64,000 bases of DNA, taken from NCBI GenBank assembly GCA_002007465.1, contig LNAC01000137.1:1283821-1347820 (forward strand), read 5' to 3'. Position numbers and translations under genes: made by a program. Under the pieces are notes generated by a model. The model worked only from the letters and a program-made list of their open reading frames with translations, was not told where the DNA came from and ran no database searches. The stretch is from Ailurus styani (taxonomy: Eukaryota; Chordata; Mammalia; Carnivora; Ailuridae). Position 1 is the stretch's first letter, and the number at the start of each line of letters is the position of its first letter. Positions 23,735 through 34,290 of this stretch are shown here, in pieces.

Positions 23735-24130
23735 TCCCTTCTGAGAAACGAACTCCCATCTCTAAGACTTTGTTTCGGTCCAAACATCTACACTTTGCCA
23801 CCGCTGGAAACTTTTGGTGCGCTCCGCCTGACCCGCGGCGGGGCATTTCCACGCGCTCCGGGCTTTGGTGGGGACTTCACGAGTGCATGTCGTGAACTGC
23901 GGTTCCGGGGAGTTCTGGGTGCAAACTGCATCCCCTCCTGCTTTTCTCACGGTTGCGAGCGGCTTCTGCAGACAGCAGCAGCAGATCCCCGGCTCCCTCT
24001 CCCCGCCCCTCCCCCCAAGCTCAACACCCAACTAGAAGTCCACTCTGCAAACTGGAACATTTTGCTACTTTTGCAGAAAAGCACGTTCGGCAAAGACAAG
24101 ACCCCCGCCCCCCATACTATCCCGCCCTCA
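23735..24130 (-). other. PAX6: PAX6 exon 0 (5' UTR from promoter P0), approximate
   Basis: On the minus strand this stretch follows the human P0 leader as I remember it: GTCTTGTCTTTGCCGA, TTCTGCAAAAGTAGCAAAAT, CTGCTGCTGCTGTCTGC, CGCAGTTCACGACAT, GTTCGTTTCTCAGAA, in that order, with indels between. The upper edge is set 25-30 bp below a TTTTAAAA box. The donor was not located, so the lower edge is only where the resemblance fades. Confidence 0.55.
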
Positions 24131-24520
24131 CTAAATCCACCTTAGTAATGCCTCCTTTTAAAAGCAAAAGTCAAGCCCCTGTGCTACTTGGAGGCAGGCT
24201 TGGATTTGGGGGGCCCATCGCCGGCAGCGGAGAGGCGGCGCGGGCCCGGAGCCGGACCCGGGCCGGAGCCTGGGCGGTTACCTGGGAGCGGAGGGCGGGG
24301 AGGCAGGTGAGCCTGGCGGCGCGGGTTCCCACACGTCTCACCGCCGCTCGGCAGGGGAAGTGGCAGATCTGACAGCCGCGTTCTACGCGAGGACCTGCCC
24401 CAGAGTTTAAATGTCAATGATAAGAAAAGAGGGTGCTCAGGCAGGCGCTAACTTTCCTTAATATCCATGCCAGCGCGGTTCTCATTGGCTGCCCGGCCCG
24501 CGTGACGTCATGGCGGCTAG
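24130..24520 (-). promoter_or_regulatory. PAX6: PAX6 distal promoter P0 region
   Basis: A TATA-like TTTTAAAA lies at 24163-24156. Farther up are TTTAAA (24411-24406), a reverse CCAAT box (24488-24484), a perfect CRE TGACGTCA (24503-24510) and an ATGGCGGC YY1-type site (24508-24515). It is embedded in CpG-rich DNA, 6.5 kb upstream of P1, where the neural/lens promoter P0 is expected. Motifs are seen; promoter identity is inferred from position and from resemblance to the human leader. Confidence 0.6.
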
Positions 24521-27100
24521 AGTTGGGCTCAGCTCCGCGCAGACCTGCGCTGGGGCGCGGCGGGAGCTTCCCCTCCCCGCCCCGAGTCCGGCCCGCTGTA
24601 CGCCCAGCGGTGGCCTTCCTGAGCCCAGCCCATGGCTACCCACGCCCAACCCAGCCCCAGTCCGCCCAGCCCTCCTTCACAGAGCAGAGTCAACCCCCGG
24701 AAAGCAGTCCTCCTGAGGGCTCTCTTCCTCCCGGCTGGCACAGGGGACCCTTCCTCTAGGCTGGCCAGCTACCTTCCCAGGTGCCCATCCGGTCCCCTCC
24801 TCTGATCACAGAGGGAGTCACTTCATCGGAGGGACTTGGAAGCTGCGCCCGGGTTGAGAGGGGCCTCTGGCAGGAATCATTTTCAGGAGGAGCTGGAGGA
24901 ACGATGGGTACCCCAGTCTGGCTTTCTAGCTTGCAAGTCACCAGCTGGACACAGACTAGGGCCCCTAAGACAAGCGAGCCCTTACCCCAGGCTGCGCCAA
25001 AGTCCTGGCCAGGCCAACTAGGTTCTTGGGAGGGATCCCCAAACAGCGCCTGCTCCAGGCTCCCTCACCACTTTGGGCCGAAAGGCTCCAGTCGCATAGA
25101 AAACATAGGTGATTTTATTAATCTTTGGCTTGGTGGTTAACTGTTGACTTTGTGGCCTAGAGGAGGAAAACGGGAAATCCCGATTCTGAAGTCAAGATTC
25201 TCCTTCCAGAGGTCGAGAAAAGAACAGAAATTGGGGCTAGGTGGGCAGGATACTGATCTGGTGGTCTGATGGTTTTCCCCTCACACCTCTGTGGACTGGC
25301 AGAGCTGGGCCTGGCTATTCCTTCCATGGGTACTTCGACGCGCGTCGTCATTCTGGCGTTCCCCTCCCCCCACCAAACAGGGGAGGGGGGCTTCTCAATG
25401 TCCAATCCCTTCCTTCTCAGCCTGCATCCGGGTCCCGAACTTGGAAGTGACCGAGGTCCAGCCTGGAAGGGTAGGGGGCGCTTGACACGGCGGCAGGAAG
25501 GGATGCGGTGTGGTGTGGAATAGCTTTCAGGCTGCTCCTGGGAAGCCTTGCCCGGGTAGACCTGGGGGCATCTGTGGGGGGGGGTTAGGAGGGGGAGACC
25601 TAGGCCGGGGGAGGGTGCCAGGGCCAGTTCCTGCGCACTCTGCTCAGGTGGGGGTGGAGAAGGGAGAGCACAGCACAGATGGCGCCGAAAGGTGGAGCGA
25701 GAGGTGGAGCGGTTCCTGCTCCCAACCCCAGCACACCTGGACAGGTGGAGGACTTTGCAACAGGCCGGAAGGCAGCTCCAGGTAGCCTTGCTGCTGGCTC
25801 CTCCCGGCCTGGCCAGCTCCCCGCGCGACCCGATTTTTTTAATTTTTATTTTTTGCTCACCCCGTCCAGGCCCTGAGGGTAGGATAAAAGTGGGGAGGAG
25901 AATGGGAGGCTGCTGGCGGGGAGGTCTAAGCGTGGCGTTCTTTCTTACTTTAAGAAGTTCCCCTCACTTCTCCCCACCTCACACTCTGGTCTTCCCGTGT
26001 CAGGTGCAAGGGCGTCCATCCCCCCCACCCGCCACTCTGATCTGGGCCAGGACCCTACCGCTGTCCCGTGTCCCCAAGCCAGGCTCCGCTGGGGACTGGA
26101 GCTCAGAGAGCCGTTTGCTCGGGTTTCTTCGCCGCCACCGGCCATCTCCTGTGACCTAGTTTCTTGGTCATCTTCTAGTTCGCCTCCAGGACGTGGTGCA
26201 GCCCCCGGCCTCGGATGTCCTGAGGTCTCCCCGGCTCCCTGGCCTGCCTCGGAGTCTGGACGGAGGGTAGGCCCCAAGCTTGAGTAGGCCTCCCTACTCT
26301 CCGGTTTCTGCCCGCGACTCGCTCCCCACCCGCCCCCTCTGTCCGGACCGGAGGCCGCCGGGAAGGCTGCTCCTGGCTTGTTTGGAGTCCAGGCCATTAA
26401 GTGTGCGCGGATCCCTGCAACCCAGCAGGGTGCTCGAGAGCGACGCTGGAAACGCCACGGCCCCCGCCTGCTTATCTGCCTGTCAATAAAGGGCGCGCTC
26501 GGGCCGCGCGGGAGCGCGGGGCGGTGGAGGCGAGACCGAACTAGGCCCTTCTTCCGAGCTCCCGGCCAACGCCGAAGCCGCTCTCCATTTGCCCCCGGGC
26601 ACAGCAGGCGGGGCGGGAGGAGGCAAGGGAAGCCCGTGCTGGGGTCGCCACCAGGGAAGGTGCAAGTTGAGCCGCTACCGAAGCTCGGTACCCTGTGTCG
26701 CTTGTTACCCGGGAGAACTCTGGAGATCCTTCCAGAACCCAACGGCGGGGGCCTCCCCTTCCAGTCTGCCACCGGTCTTGTGGACGGCTCGGCCCGGCCC
26801 GGCCCCTCGTGGTGCTCAGCCTGCGAGGCCCGGCCTTGCCCCGCCTGGGCAGAGGCAGACTGTCTAGGCCGCGGCGGGCAGAAGGGCACCGCGGGAGGCC
26901 CGGGAGGCGTCATCGACGACCCGCAGCCCGAGAGGCAGCGTGCGACCGAAGGCAGGCTGTGGGTGGGGCGCAAAGGGCCAGAAACGGGAAAGAAAGCCCC
27001 TTTCTTCCTGGCGTCCCCTCAGTTCAGGCTAGCCCAGACGGAAATTCTCCGACACCCAGGGCAGCCCCAAGCTTCGACTCTCCACAGTGAGCGAGCTCCG
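24520..27100. other. 5' flank, GC-rich
   Basis: Single-copy GC-rich DNA upstream of P0 with CpG-dense segments (26250-27050) and a G-rich run at 25570-25620. A small AT-rich block at 25100-25150 holds TTATTAATCTTTGG. Long frames here (for example 342 codons on the minus strand at 25945-26973) are GC-driven and have no splice or family support. Confidence 0.5.
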
Positions 27101-27378
27101 CAGCCGCCCGGTGCGCGGGGGCTCCCAGGTCAGCCCTGGCCTACCACTGCCCGGAAGCCCGGAGCTGCCCCTCCAGCCCAAAGAAGCCAAGTGGGGAGTG
27201 AGGATGGGGGTGGGGGGCAGGAGGTGGGGTGTAGGGGGGAAGGAAGGGAAGGGAAGGAAAGATAAGATTAGAGAACAAGGCTTGGTTGGAAGAAGAGAGG
27301 GAGAGGGGACCATAGAGAAATCAGTTTTAGCTTGAATTGTAGCTGAGATCCGTCGTTCTTTTCCAAGGTATGCTNTCA

Positions 27379-27379
<1 letters not shown>

Positions 27380-27428
<49 letters not shown>
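27380..27428. repeat. (CT)n microsatellite
   Basis: About 24 CT units, 3 kb upstream of P0, with one unresolved base just before it at 27375. It probably varies in length between alleles. Confidence 0.95.
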
Positions 27429-27429
<1 letters not shown>

Positions 27430-28440
27430 TAACTGCTTTATGCAAATAAAGCAGCTTCCAGATTGGAGGGGCCCCTACGTTGGATCTGTGCTACAGGGTG
27501 GGTAGGAATTGATTTAGTATTTTTCCTTTCAGTGAGAATGGGCATTGAGTCATGCAACAATGGAAAAGTAGAAGTGGATTTTTTTCCCCTTCAGTATTTT
27601 AATTTCATTTTTCTAAGGTAGAGGGTAATACATTCTGTTAACTTCTACATTTAAAAGTATTATTTTAAAACAATATAATACAATGTTAAATTATTCCTGG
27701 GTGGGAGCCAGTTTATCAAGGGGTTTAATAAAACTCTTCCATGTAGAGATTAATAGAGGAAGAGGCAAAAGTCCCTGACTAATGGAGGAAAAAAATACAT
27801 GTGTATATTGTCTGTCATTTCAAATAGCTATACAAGCCAGAAATCTATATCTTATCTCAGGAATTAAATTTATTGGGCAGTGCCTGTGGTTCTTGGTCTT
27901 TCTTCCCTCTTCTCTACTTCCTCCCCAGTAAGTGGCAAGCTTTTAAAACAAGATTTTGATATTAAATAAAAACTGGAGAAAGGCTTTGTAAATCGGAGTG
28001 TCAAAAAAAAATGTGTAGCAAAGCTAATAATTGCTATCTCTTCACCCAGGTCTAAAGAACTGCATAATGGCATGATTTATGCAAGAGTGTGGCTTCTCTG
28101 CTATTCAATTATTTTCCTCCTCTCAATCAAAGAAATACTTGGTTTCTTCTCTTTTCTGTCCACTCTGCCCCACCACAAAGTTTTCTTGGAAATTTGGGGA
28201 AATCTCCAAATCCTTCCAGTTTGCTTTCCCACTAAGGAAATCTCTAGTACAATCAATTCCAGAAAACTCTGCTTTCCCTCTCCTTCTAAACGTTTTCACG
28301 TTAAGTTAGTCTGTGGCACCATGTTTGATTTCTTTCTCTCCCTTGTCCCGGTGGAGACTGAGACATTAGCTGAATTCCCTGGGGGTGATTGGATGCAATT
28401 CGCTGAAAGTAGACAGGCACGTCCTGGATGTTAGAAATTC
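27430..28440. other. AT-rich single-copy 5' flank
   Basis: AT-rich DNA with no repeat signature. Segments such as 27640-27740 (ATTTTAAAACAATATAATAC, AATTATTCC) and 27960-28080 look like possible cis-elements. No gene is seen. Confidence 0.4.
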
Positions 28441-29110
28441 ACTTTTTCTCAACGTGACAAGGCCGCCTTCGATCTACAATTGTATTTGAATGGGCAATGA
28501 GCGGAAAGATCTCTCATCATTAAGTCTGCTTCTACTTTAGCAAAATAACGAGAGCCTTCATTTGCACACAAATGCTCATAAAACTCAGATTCCCAGCAAC
28601 TCTTTAATAAAAAGGGATGGCTGAATAATTTAAACTGGAGGTGAGAAGGCAGAAGCAGAGAGAGAGAGAGATGGGGGGTTTCAAAGGCATCCCCTCCCTT
28701 CCCCCAAAAGGTCCATGTGATGGAGTTGACTTTTTTTTTTTACTTTAAATCTTAAATAAGATGTGAGTTGTAACAAGAGGATTGGCACTTACTCCGTGAC
28801 CCTTATAATTGGATTAAATATAGACTGAGACGTACAAAAACACACCAAGATTGACACCTGCCAACTGGACTTCCTTATGATTGATTGTGATGCGTCGTGC
28901 TGGCAACAATAATGAAATAAATTGTATGGATAAAACAGCACATTTGTCATTTCCGTGCCATGAGTGAGGAAGTCAACGAGTTAGGCAAGCTGTTAGCTGA
29001 CAGGCGCGAGCGGGAGGCAAGCTAAAGAGATAAATAAGGATTCCAGGCATTGACAGGACAAATTATAACTTGTCACAACCTTTTTAAATTCAGAAGTTTT
29101 CAATTAACAT
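28440..29110. promoter_or_regulatory. Candidate lens-ectoderm and pancreas enhancer region
   Basis: Lies 4.3-5.0 kb upstream of P0, the distance at which the PAX6 ectoderm (lens) and pancreas enhancers are known in mammals. It contains a PBX-HOX type TGATTGAT (28878-28885), two MEIS/PREP cores TGACAG (28998-29003, 29051-29056), CCTTATAATTGGATTAAA near 28799, and AACAATAATG and AACAATAG-like SOX-type sites near 28905. MEIS and PBX factors are established regulators of these enhancers. The exact borders and which part is which are inferred. Confidence 0.6.
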
Positions 29111-29129
29111 ATATATTGCTGTTACATAT

Positions 29130-30480
29130 AAGATAAGGGGGCACACACGTAAACATGCGCGGTGCGTAGGGACCCCCAAGGGCCAAGGGTTTGGGCGCCC
29201 AGGCCTCTCGGACTGCGTTCTCGGGTAAGAGCCGGAGCGCCCCCGCGGGCCACGGGTGCTCGGCCAGTCGGCGGGCGCCGCAGGACTAGGTAAGACGGGT
29301 GAGGGCGTGTAAGGCCGAGGGGGCGGTTCCTTCTTTTCCTCGGACGGGCCAGTTGCACATCCAGCACCCTTTCTTCACGGAAGCAGAACTGGCAGCTCAG
29401 GGCAGAGCCCGGGCAAGGCCTGCGCCCAGGTCTGGCAGGACGAGCCTCGAGCTCTCTGCCGACCCAAGTCGCCGCGCAGGGAGTGAGAGGTACAGGGCAG
29501 AGGCGTCCCCTTTTCACACTCCGAAGTCTCACACTCAGGACAAAGTCCGAGCTCCCGGACTCGGGTTACCAGCAGTGGCCACGTCCCGGGTCCAGGCCTA
29601 GGCCGGTGAGCCCTGCTACCGTCCGAGGACACTCCCAGGCTCCGGACCAGGCTCCGGACGCCTCCTCTGATTGCCCGGCCCAGGGCGGCCCTGGAGGAAC
29701 TCACAAACCAGCTCCTTTCGTCCTCGCCAGGAGGAGGAGCTGCTTTTCCCTCTCCATCCCTCGATTTTTGTGCATGCTTTCAGGGGCTCCTCGTTGGCCT
29801 GTGGGTATGGCGGAGCCCACCAGCAGTTTCCTGAGCGACAAAGCACCGAGGCTTCAAGTTCGGGGTGGTCGTGGTATTTCCGAGGGAGTCTAGGCTCTGT
29901 GGGTGGAGGCCTATGTGGGTCAGGTTTGACCAGAGTTCGACAAGTGTGTGTGGGGGTGTGTAAACTCCTTAACCGTCTCCACCCCAAAGGAGGCTGACCT
30001 CCCCGTTTCAAAGCTTACCCCCACCCGCAAGCGAGCATCCGCATTTTGCGGTGTCTCTCCGTATTCCGGGTCCCTCTCTGCGGGTATGTCCAGGCCTCCC
30101 ACCAAACTCCAGTAGGAACTTGGGAAAGTTGGCGGCGGGAAGTGAGGGTCCCCAGGGTCCTGGGGCTTCTGGTCTCCAAGTGAGGCCTGGGAAGGCGAGT
30201 GGGGTACAGAACAGGGCCTCGTCCTCGTCCAGCCCGAGGACTTGAGGCCGATAGAAGCGGGGCAGGTCCAGTTTTGGGCGGGCCTGGGAAGGCAGACGCT
30301 TCTTCCCGAAGCCGTGGTCCGCCTTCGCTGCCTGTGCTCGGCTCCAGCTCGCGTCTCCGGGCGCGGTGCACCGAGTCCGCGCCCTAGCCCTGATCCTTGT
30401 GGGGAAGAGCCCAGCCTTGATGTCGAGGCCACAACCTGTCACCACAAAGCCTCTGAGAAAAAGCGCGTCAACCCCAAGCT
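29130..30480. promoter_or_regulatory. CpG-rich block in the 5' flank
   Basis: Abrupt switch to GC- and CpG-rich DNA directly beyond the enhancer block. Open frames are GC-driven. No promoter or exon could be assigned. Confidence 0.4.
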
Positions 30481-30599
30481 CCAGCGTCCCAGCCTTCCGG
30501 ATCCGGCCACCGAATTAAACACCGCGAAGCTCTCAATCTTTCCTAAGACGGAGCTGGAGACGAAGGGGAGGGAGGAGAAGGGAGGCAAAAAACAAGTTA

Positions 30600-31350
30600 C
30601 GTGGAATTAGTTGGATGCAGCCGCATTCCCCAGTGACCGCAGCCATTAACATTATAATCTCAAACGCCATTTTTTATGTAACACTATTGTTAGTAAATCA
30701 ACTCCTCGGGTCCTCTGAGACGCTGACCCCTGGCAATTCAGTGAAAGTGTAATTATCTCCCCGAATCTTGGACAGATTTAAGAGATTACATTTCAACTAA
30801 ATCTATATCAATGCTAATTCCCCCCACCCCTCCCCACCCCAGCCTGCAGGTGCTAGGCACGGGAAATGGCGTCAGGCCCCAGCAGAACGCTTCACAAAGA
30901 GGAGAGGGCTTGCTGCGTACAGGGCCAAAAGAAATGAAGCCCCACATAAAATTACACCTATTTTTTTTTTTTGCTACAAAACCTGGTTCTTATATAGCAA
31001 AGTTAAACAAAGCAGCTATGCTAAATTAGCGTTACATAAAGGCGAGTTTAATGCTCGGTTACAGTCAACTGGTGTATCTCTGATGGCTAATTGTCTATCA
31101 AAATTAAAGAGAAAAGAACAAATGATTCGTTATAAGAAGGTGTTAAAAGCTTCAACAAAAGGACATTTCACAAATATAATATCGGCAGCTCGGGGATTGC
31201 CCGCAGGGTTGTTCAGGCCTCGGCCCTGCACAGCTATGAAAAGTGGGGTGCGGGGTGCTATTTGCCTGGCAAGAGCTCATTTCCTCCCAAATGAGTATAA
31301 TAAAAACCCGAGAGGCGATATTAGTGTAAAGATCGGGATTAGTCCTAATA
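30600..31350. promoter_or_regulatory. Candidate conserved non-coding cluster, 6.5 kb upstream of P0
   Basis: AT-rich single-copy DNA with many homeodomain and POU-like cores: CATTAACATTATAATC, GTGTAATTATC, ATGCTAATTCC, GCTAAATTAGCG, GATGGCTAATTG. No repeat signature. It is bounded on both sides by CpG-rich DNA. It resembles the other regulatory blocks, and function is inferred. Confidence 0.4.
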
Positions 31351-31739
31351 GGCGCGATGGACGTGTGCTTCAAAGGCGACCCCTACTCTCTCCGCCTGGA
31401 CGGGGGGCGGAGGGCGCTTTGCCATCCTGCGACGACACCACATCCAACTCGCCACTGCCTCCCGTTCAGGGACAACAGGGAGCCAGCACGGGTCTGGGGG
31501 TAGTTTGGACAAAGGAGAGCAGGCTCCTCCGGTCCCAGCTCTTCCCTGCCTTCGCCGGGCTGGGAGAAGGCGGACCGGGGCCCTCTCCGATATCTCGGAG
31601 GCTCCGGCACCGAACAGCACGTGCCTTTCTGACGCATGGCTCTGGCCTCCGGGGACGCAGGCTGCTGCAGCCAGCCCACCCTCCGAGGCTGGGGGGGCCG
31701 CAGAATATAATACGACTGCCCCCTTCCCCAAGGCGACGC

Positions 31740-32240
31740 CACATCTACATCTCCAGGCGTATTTGTTGTGCAAAGTTAATTAAACCTGAAAGCAACCAAA
31801 ATACGCGCGCCAGGCGCACGGAGGCCAATTCCGGACTCGGGTAGCAGGCACACAGCGCCAGACAAGCGGCGAGGGCTGCCCGGGCTCGCTCACTTCGTCG
31901 GAGTCTCCGTAAGAGACTCTGAGGCTGGGGAATAAAAGCCGAAACCAAATCAGGCAGCAAGAGCAACAAACCGTCTGGAAAATGGACCCACGGAGCCGCA
32001 AGAATGTACTTTTTTTTTTTTTATCTTTGACAACTTGTGTCCTAAAGAAAGTGTATTGAAGATAATTGAAATGATTACAATTCATTGCTGCCTGACTTTG
32101 AATATGAACAGTCCCATAATGACATCCCCGCCATACAACAACAGTTTAATTTCCATTATCCGACTTCGGGATCCTCGCGCCAGCCGCCGGGGCAACGCGG
32201 CACTAATGCAGAAATCTTGGCTCCTGACTACATTATTCAT
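31740..32240. promoter_or_regulatory. Candidate conserved non-coding element
   Basis: AT-rich single-copy block with AAAGTTAATTAAAC (31771), GATAATTGAAATGATTAC (32060-32078), CCATAATGACATC and ACAGTTTAATTTCCATTA. It lies between GC-rich segments. A regulatory role is inferred. Confidence 0.4.
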
Positions 32241-32994
32241 TTCGGGGACGTGAGGGTGGGATAGGGGTGGAGAATGGGTTTGTTCCCTCCTCCTCCGAAA
32301 CTTGTTCTGAAAATTCCAGGGAGCAGCGGACATGGAGGAGCCGACAGCAGAGACAGTCGCTGTCACAGGGCCACTTTGCCCGACGGGGCTGCCGGCGCTG
32401 GCGCTGCGCTGTTATCTTGTTGTCCCCAGGGGTTCTCGGACCCGCAGGGGACCCGTCCCCGAGCTCCCACCCTAGGCGGTCCGGGTCTAGGGAGGGCCTA
32501 GGCTGGGGCACTCTCGCCAGGTTGCCCTCTCGGGGACAGCCGCCCTTCTCTCTTCCTTGCCCCTTCCTTGGAGCCCTCGCGTCCTCCGGCTTCTAAGCTT
32601 CCAGGCCAGCGCGCGAGGGAGGGTGGGGCCGGCTCCGGGAGCTCTCTCGCGGATTTAGAAGTGGCTTCGGCCTTGAACTTGCCCTAGCCTCCCCTGCTGC
32701 CACCCTACACCCCGAAACCCCAGGCAAAGAGCGAAGAAAGCCAGGGTATTTCGGCATCGTTGGGACGCGGGCGCTCACCTTGGGGCGCGGCCTCTGGGCT
32801 CGGAGCCGGGGGTAGAGGGGGGTGGGGGTGGGGCGGGGGTGAGGGGAGCGAGGATGGGCACCCGGCCTAGACTTACGTAGTGCGCAAGCGCCACTCGGGC
32901 CTGCCGCCCCCTACCCTGGCGCGGGGTCCCGGGGACAGACCCTGCGCCCCTCTCCAGGAAACTACCGCCTCTTATAAAAAAAAAAAAAAGACCA

Positions 32995-33345
32995 TCTGGT
33001 AATTGTCTTTCTTTAGATCTTCCCTTAATTATGCTTTTAATTAAAGATGGTTCAAGGCACCGGACCACATGAAGGGCAGTAATTACAAATTACATTACAA
33101 ACCCGACAGATGTAGCGGGATCTGCTGGGAAAAAGGTACCGGAATAAAAATTTGACTAAACTTTGGGATAAATTAATCGGCGGCTTGGAGAACAGAAGCA
33201 CAGTTCTGATTATGTAGGCTCCAGCCAGGATTTAAGTTTTGTGTCATGATTGTTTTCATATTTCTTTGACGTCTATTGATTTGGAGGCAGCTGCAAGCCT
33301 TTGTCACAGGAGAGAAGAGCAGTCACAATATATTAGCTTGATGGC
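32995..33345. promoter_or_regulatory. Candidate conserved element near the expected PAUPAR locus
   Basis: AT-rich single-copy block with CTTAATTATGCTTTTAATTA, GTAATTACAAATTACATTAC and CTATTGATTTGGAGG. It lies 8.8-9.2 kb upstream of P0. The PAUPAR lncRNA is known to map about 8.5 kb upstream of Pax6 in mammals, so this region may overlap or flank it. I cannot define transcript ends or strand from sequence. Confidence 0.4.
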
Positions 33346-33359
33346 ATAACTCGAACCGG

Positions 33360-34290
33360 AGAGGCGAGGGGAGCCGGAGTGACGGGGGCGCACGTGACCC
33401 CGCCCGGGGCCTCCCAGCCCGACCCTTACATTAACGTGTTCTAACAGGAATAATGGAGTATTACTACTAATGGTCAGAAGGTGCTTTTCTGGCTCGAGTG
33501 CGGGCGGCAGGAGTTGCGCGGCCGTGGCCCGGCCAGCGGAGGGGTCTCCGCGCCCGGCGCCGCCTCCTCCTCGCGGGCTGCAGCCGGGCCCCCGCGGCGT
33601 CNNNNNNNNNNNNNNNNNNNNNNNNNNNNNNNNNNNNNNNNNNNNNNNNNNNNNNNNNNNNNNNNNNNNNNNNNNNNNNNNNNNNNNNNNNNNNNNNNNN
33701 NNNNNNNNNNNNNNNNNNNNNNNNNNNNNNNNNNNNNNNNNNNNNNNNNNNNNNNNNNNNNNNNNNNNNNNNNNNNNNNNNNNNNNNNNNNNNNNNNNNN
33801 NNNNNNNNNNNNNNNNNNNNNNNNNNNNNNNNNNNNNNNNNNNNNNNNNNNNNNNNNNNNNNNNNNNNNNNNNNNNNNNNNNNNNNNNNNNNNNNNNNNN
33901 NNNNNNNNNCCTGCAAGGCAGTGTCGGGGCGGCAGGACCCGGGCCGGGGAGGCGACCGCGGGCCGGGGGCCCGGCGTGACCTGGCGATCGCGGCCGCCCG
34001 CTCGCCCGCCGCGAGCTCGGAGCGTACGGAAGCGTGACGCAGACGGTGAAAACGCAAGGGAGGGAGCCGGGTCATTTCCCTCGCTAATCAGGGTCCCCGC
34101 CTGCTCCTTCCTCCACCCCCACCCCGTCCCCGCCGCCGCCCGGCTTCGAACACGTTTCCACGCCGGACCCTGACTCAGTTTGAGCCTCTGGCTGCACTTT
34201 ACGGAAAATATGTACGTGCCCGTCCCTCACCCACGTATTCACACAGCGCGGGGGCAGCGCCCCGGGCACCACGCTTGACGAGTAAACACG
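33360..34290. promoter_or_regulatory. CpG island with assembly gap
   Basis: GC- and CpG-rich on both sides of a gap at 33602-33909. It is the last CpG-rich block before the AT-rich intergenic part. It might be the promoter of an upstream non-coding transcript such as PAUPAR, which is inference. Frames spanning the gap are meaningless. Confidence 0.45.
33602..33909. other. Assembly gap (308 N)
   Basis: Run of N inside a CpG-rich island; GC-rich dropout is the likely cause. Confidence 1.

Noticed and set aside
25945..26973. 342-codon minus-strand frame upstream of P0
   Set aside because: GC-driven, low-complexity composition, and a plus-strand frame of 295 codons overlaps it. No domain or exon structure.
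31083..31844. 253-codon plus-strand frame
   Set aside because: It crosses an AT-rich regulatory-looking block and a GC-rich block, with a composition change in the middle and no recognisable domain. Stranded RNA or cross-species frame tests would be needed to revive it.
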